Shown here piece by piece: positions 5,720-8,365 of a stretch of 8,365 bases of DNA. Under the pieces are notes generated by a model. That model searched no databases. It saw only the letters and a list, made by a program, of their open reading frames with translations, and was not told the DNA's origin. The stretch is from Accumulibacter sp. GTDB lineage: Bacteria; Pseudomonadota; Gammaproteobacteria; Burkholderiales; Rhodocyclaceae. The translations under genes were made by a program, and so were the position numbers. Numbering within the stretch: position 1 is the first letter of the stretch; each line of letters opens with the position of its first letter. Where the stretch lies: positions 1 to 8,365 of the forward strand of contig JAISQQ010000444.1 in NCBI GenBank assembly GCA_031274075.1, given 5' to 3'.

Positions 5720-6993
5720 TGGTTGCGGTCATTGTCTTCGCGATCATGATCGTGCTCATGATCTTCAACGTGCCGATCGCCATCTGCACCGGTCTGGCGG
5801 CGCTGGTCGGCGTCGGCGTCGGCGGCTACCCGCTGATGGTCATGGTGCAGCGCATGTTCACCGGCCTCGATTCGTTCACCTTCATCGCCATTCCCCTGTT
5901 CATCATGACCGGGCGCTTCATGGCGCTGGGCGGCACCACGCGCGACCTGATCAACGTGTCGAAGGTGCTGGTGGGCTTCCTCAAGGGCGGGCTGGCCTAC
6001 ATCAACATCGTCGCCAGCATGCTCTTCGCCGGGATCACCGGCTCGGCGGCGGCGGACACCGCGTCGGTCGGCGCGATCATGATCCCGGCGATGGTCGACA
6101 AAGGTTACGAGAAGGACTTTGCCGTGGCGGTCACCGCCACCTCGTCGACCATCGGCATCATGATTCCGCCGAGCATCCCGATGGTCGTCTATGGCGTCGC
6201 GGCGAGCGCCAGCATCGGGCAGCTTTTTTTGGGCGGCATCATTCCCGGCATCATGACCGGCGTCGCGCTGATCGTCGTCTCGGCCTTCTACGCCAAAAAG
6301 CGGAATTATCCCCGCGACCAAAAGGTCACGCTCAAGGAAGGCGCGATCATCCTGGTCAAGGGGATTCCGGCGATGATGACCGTGGTGCTCATCTTGGGCG
6401 GCATCATCTTCGGCTTCTTCACCGCCACCGAGGCGGCCGGCATCGCCGCGCTGTATTCGTTCCTGCTGGGGATGTTCTACTACCGGGAACTCAGGTTCCG
6501 GGACATGCCCAAGGTCATCGTCGAAGTCGCCATCGTCACCGGACAGACCACGCTGATGATCGCCACCGCCTCGGCGCTGGCCTGGCTCTTCGCCCGGCAG
6601 AACGTGCCCGCGGCGATCGGCGGCTTCCTCACCGGGCTGACCGACAGCGGCTTCCTGCTCATGCTGATGATCAACGTCTGGCTGCTCTTCGTGGGAACCT
6701 GGCTCGACCTTTCCCCGGCGGTGATCATCTTCACGCCGATCCTGCTGCCCATCGCCGTGGCTTGCGGCGTCGACCCGGTGCATTTCGGCGTGATCATGGT
6801 GGTCAATCTGGGCATCGGCCTGTTCACGCCGCCGGTAGGCGTCTGCCTGTTCGTCGCCTGCGGCGTCGCCAAGTGTTCGATAAGCAGCGTGGTCAGGGCG
6901 TTCATTCCGTTTTTCCTGGTCATGGTGGTGGTGCTGCTGATGATTACCTACATCCCCGGCCTCGTGATGTGGCTGCCAAACTTGCTTAAATAA
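5719..6993 (+). CDS. dctM: TRAP transporter large permease subunit, DctM family (operon 2)
   Basis: The 424-residue product is the large membrane subunit of the second TRAP transporter. It has about a dozen hydrophobic segments and the family motifs FAGITGSAAAD at 103-113, IPPS at 149-152, FTATEA at 234-239, a WLDLSPAVI segment with Asp330, and TPP at 370-372, and it ends in PGLVMWLP. AGGGAGGT at 5703-5710 serves as ribosome binding site inside the end of dctQ, and the one-base TGATG overlap implies coupled translation. Motif sharing with the first DctM is close, but the residues between motifs differ a good deal, so this is not a recent duplicate. Confidence 0.95.
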   Translation: MVAVIVFAIMIVLMIFNVPIAICTGLAALVGVGVGGYPLMVMVQRMFTGLDSFTFIAIPLFIMTGRFMALGGTTRDLINVSKVLVGFLKGGLAYINIVASMLFAGITGSAAADTASVGAIMIPAMVDKGYEKDFAVAVTATSSTIGIMIPPSIPMVVYGVAASASIGQLFLGGIIPGIMTGVALIVVSAFYAKKRNYPRDQKVTLKEGAIILVKGIPAMMTVVLILGGIIFGFFTATEAAGIAALYSFLLGMFYYRELRFRDMPKVIVEVAIVTGQTTLMIATASALAWLFARQNVPAAIGGFLTGLTDSGFLLMLMINVWLLFVGTWLDLSPAVIIFTPILLPIAVACGVDPVHFGVIMVVNLGIGLFTPPVGVCLFVACGVAKCSISSVVRAFIPFFLVMVVVLLMITYIPGLVMWLPNLLK

Positions 6994-7019
6994 AGAGTTC
7001 TCGACATGTTTCAATCCAC

Positions 7020-7088
7020 GTCCGGCAGGCCGGACTAAAGCACGGAAGGGCTTACGCCCCTCCCGTGCAAGATTATCCCCTGAAGGGG
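7020..7088 (+). repeat. Cluster of short inverted repeats between dctM2 and the reductase
   Basis: Three stem-forming units lie close together: GTCCGGC (7020-7026) with GCCGGAC (7029-7035); GCACGG (7040-7045) with CCGTGC (7063-7068), extended inward by a partly paired AGGG/CCCT part; and CCCCT (7077-7081) with AGGGG (7084-7088). None is followed by a run of T, so a simple intrinsic terminator is not shown. They could mark the 3' end of the TRAP operon by a factor-dependent route, protect the message, or be repeat debris. Confidence 0.5.
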
Positions 7089-7115
7089 AGGTTTCCAACC
7101 GGAGTCAGTTTTACG

Positions 7116-8162
7116 ATGAAATACAAAGAATTGGGCGCGTCCGGAATCGAAGTGAGCGTCATCGGGCTGGGCTGCTGGGCGTTTGGCGGCGGCGCGTACT
7201 GGGGGCCGCAATCCCAGCGGGACGCCGACGCCGTGGTCGCGGCGGCGATCGAGCGCGGCGTCAACTTCATCGACACGGCGGAGATCTACAACGACGGCGA
7301 AAGCGAGCGCTCGCTGGGCCTGGCGCTCAAAGGCCGCCGGGACAAGGTGGTGCTCGCCTCCAAGATCAGCACCGCGCACGCCGGCGAGGTGCGCAAGTAT
7401 CTGGAGGGAAGCCTGGCGCGGCTGGGCACGGACTATCTGGATCTGTACATCCTGCACTGGCCGATCAACCCCACGGCGCTGGCCCACTTCACTGGCGGCC
7501 AGGGCGCGGCCGGCCAGCCGCCGCAAGTGGCGGAGGTCTTCGCCCAGTTCGAGGCGCTGCGCAAAGAGGGGCTTATCCGCTCCATCGGCCTCTCCAACTT
7601 CGGCGTCAGGCAAATGGAAGAAGTGGCGGCCACGGGCGTGCGGGCGGACAGCAACCAGCTGGCCTACAATATCGTCTCGCGCGCCATCGAAACGGAAATC
7701 GCGCCCTACTGCGTGGCGCACCAAATCGGCGTGACCGGCTCGGTGGGACTCCAGCAGGGCCTGCTCACCGGCAAGTACGCCAAGCCGGAGGACGTGCCGC
7801 CGCCGCAGGCGCATTCCCGCCACTTCCATCAGGATCGGGGTGGCAAGGACTCGCGCCACTACGAGGACGGCGCCGAAAAGGAACTCTTCGACGCGCTGGA
7901 CTGCGTCAAGGCGATCAGCGCCGAAACGGGCCTATCCTGCGCGCGGATTTCGCTGGCCTGGATACTGCAAAAGCCCTTCATGACTTCGACGCTGGTCGGC
8001 TGCCGCAACCTGGCGCAGCTCGACGCCAACCTGGGCGCGGCGGACGTCGCCCTGAGCGACGAACTGATGGCGCGCATCGACGCGGCGAGCCTGCCCGTCT
8101 GGCAAAAGCTGGGCGACACGCCCGATTACTACGAAAACCGCGGCAAGAGCCGGATTTTTTAG
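7116..8162 (+). CDS. Aldo/keto reductase family oxidoreductase
   Basis: The 348-residue product is a cytoplasmic TIM-barrel NAD(P)(H)-dependent oxidoreductase that interconverts aldehyde or ketone groups and alcohols. The N-terminus (MKYKELGASGIEVSVIGLG) is typical. The catalytic tetrad is intact: Asp53 and Tyr58 in FIDTAEIY, Lys83 in LASK, and His114 in ILHWP. Cofactor-side motifs are also present: GLSNF near 158-162, GLLTGKY near 195-201 and a VGCRNLAQLDANL stretch near 294-306. A His/Arg-rich loop (about 213-230) occurs where many bacterial members of this group have a similar insertion. The ATG at 7116 fits the family start; a GTG at 7065 would add 17 non-homologous-looking residues. GGAG at 7101-7104 is rather distant (11 bases). 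Neighbouring fucU suggests a sugar-related substrate, for example a fucose-type dehydrogenase step, but the substrate is not determined. Confidence 0.93.
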   Translation: MKYKELGASGIEVSVIGLGCWAFGGGAYWGPQSQRDADAVVAAAIERGVNFIDTAEIYNDGESERSLGLALKGRRDKVVLASKISTAHAGEVRKYLEGSLARLGTDYLDLYILHWPINPTALAHFTGGQGAAGQPPQVAEVFAQFEALRKEGLIRSIGLSNFGVRQMEEVAATGVRADSNQLAYNIVSRAIETEIAPYCVAHQIGVTGSVGLQQGLLTGKYAKPEDVPPPQAHSRHFHQDRGGKDSRHYEDGAEKELFDALDCVKAISAETGLSCARISLAWILQKPFMTSTLVGCRNLAQLDANLGAADVALSDELMARIDAASLPVWQKLGDTPDYYENRGKSRIF

Positions 8163-8168
8163 AAGTCG

Positions 8169-8241
8169 GGTGACAGGTGGCAGGTGGCAGGAACTTGCGG
8201 CGCTTCGCGCCGGTAAACCCTGTCACCTGTAACCTGTCACC
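8169..8241. repeat. Nested inverted repeat built of heptamers
   Basis: The left arm at 8169-8191 consists of three tandem GGTGRCA-type heptamers plus GG; the right arm at 8219-8241 carries the reverse-complement units (TGTCACC, TGTAACC, TGTCACC). The arms match at 20 of 23 positions. The 27-base interior holds a second, perfectly paired hairpin, CGGCGC (8198-8203) and GCGCCG (8207-8212) around TTC, with six bases on either side. It looks like a dispersed REP-like or heptamer repeat rather than a terminator, since no T tract follows. It lies between the reductase stop and the fucU ribosome binding site and could fold in the message. Confidence 0.75.
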
Positions 8242-8260
8242 TGAACCCGAGGACACGCAG

Positions 8261-8365
8261 ATGTTGAAAGGCATAGATCCGCTGATTTCCCCGCCGCTCA
8301 TGAACGTGCTGATGGGCATGGGTCACGGCGACGAGATCGTCTTCTCCGACGCCAACTTCCCCGCG
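8261..8365 (+). CDS. fucU: FucU/RbsD-family sugar mutarotase, probably L-fucose mutarotase (partial)
   Basis: Only the first 35 codons are in the window. They read as the characteristic start of Fuc[18 protein letters not shown], then [16 protein letters not shown]. The His22 and Asp24 within GHGDE and Asp30 within the SDANFPA segment are the conserved residues of the FucU/RbsD active site. The family catalyses anomer exchange of sugars; FucU acts on L-fucose and related sugars and RbsD on ribose, and this start is closer to FucU as I recall it. GAGG at 8249-8252 precedes the ATG by eight bases. Placement after two TRAP systems and a reductase points to a sugar or deoxysugar catabolic locus continuing to the right. 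Confidence 0.88.
   Translation, partial: MLKGIDPLISPPLMNVLMGMGHGDEIVFSDANFPA

Noticed and set aside
6983..7011. TTGCTT and CATGTT as a promoter for the reductase
   Set aside because: The -10 matches consensus at only half its positions and the -35 lies inside the end of dctM2; too weak to claim.
5632..7098. Long minus-strand open frame of 488 codons opposite dctM2
   Set aside because: Same charged, low-complexity composition; it is the shadow of dctM2.
8169..8241. CRISPR-like or terminator interpretation of the repeat before fucU
   Set aside because: Units are seven bases with no unique spacers, so it is not CRISPR, and no T tract follows the stem, so it is not a standard intrinsic terminator.

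Overview
The window looks like a chromosomal segment from a GC-rich (around 60% by eye) bacterium. Signal peptides on the two solute-binding proteins and the periplasmic transporter type point to a Gram-negative organism. I cannot place it more precisely. Almost everything concerns uptake and processing of a small, probably carboxylated or sugar-derived, compound. There are two complete three-gene TRAP transporters in a row, a divergent cupin-type regulator, an aldo/keto reductase, and the start of a FucU/RbsD-family sugar mutarotase.

Layout: (1) Positions 1-641, minus strand: 5' part of a regulator-like cupin protein that runs off the left edge. (2) 642-874: AT-rich divergent control region with a sigma-70-like promoter and a leader carrying two small hairpins. 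(3) 875-3860: TRAP operon 1, dctP-dctQ-dctM, with a rho-independent terminator between P and Q and an ATGA overlap between Q and M. (4) 3861-4092: spacer with a three-codon mini-ORF behind a good ribosome binding site, then a second AT-rich promoter clearly related to the first. (5) 4093-6993: TRAP operon 2, dctP-dctQ-dctM, with a perfect 17-bp hairpin between P and Q and a one-base overlap between Q and M. (6) 6994-7115: spacer with several short inverted repeats. (7) 7116-8162: aldo/keto reductase. (8) 8163-8260: nested inverted repeat made of heptamer units. (9) 8261-8365: first 35 codons of a fucU-like mutarotase running off the right edge.

How the genes could work together (inference): the periplasmic DctP proteins capture a substrate, normally through an arginine-carboxylate contact, and the DctQM membrane parts import it using an ion gradient. 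The mutarotase and the NAD(P)-dependent reductase would act on a sugar or sugar derivative inside the cell. FucU suggests L-fucose or a related sugar, but a TRAP system normally carries an acid, so the substrate could be a sugar acid, or the two systems may supply different parts of one pathway. The divergent regulator is the obvious candidate controller. The two promoter regions resemble each other over about 95 bp, which suggests a common regulator. Hairpins between P and Q in both operons would let the cell make more binding protein than membrane transporter.

Nothing here is clearly a new system type. The most unusual points are the paired promoters in front of two otherwise diverged TRAP operons, the different hairpins at the two P-Q junctions, the heptamer inverted repeat before fucU, and the mini-ORF at 3935-3946.
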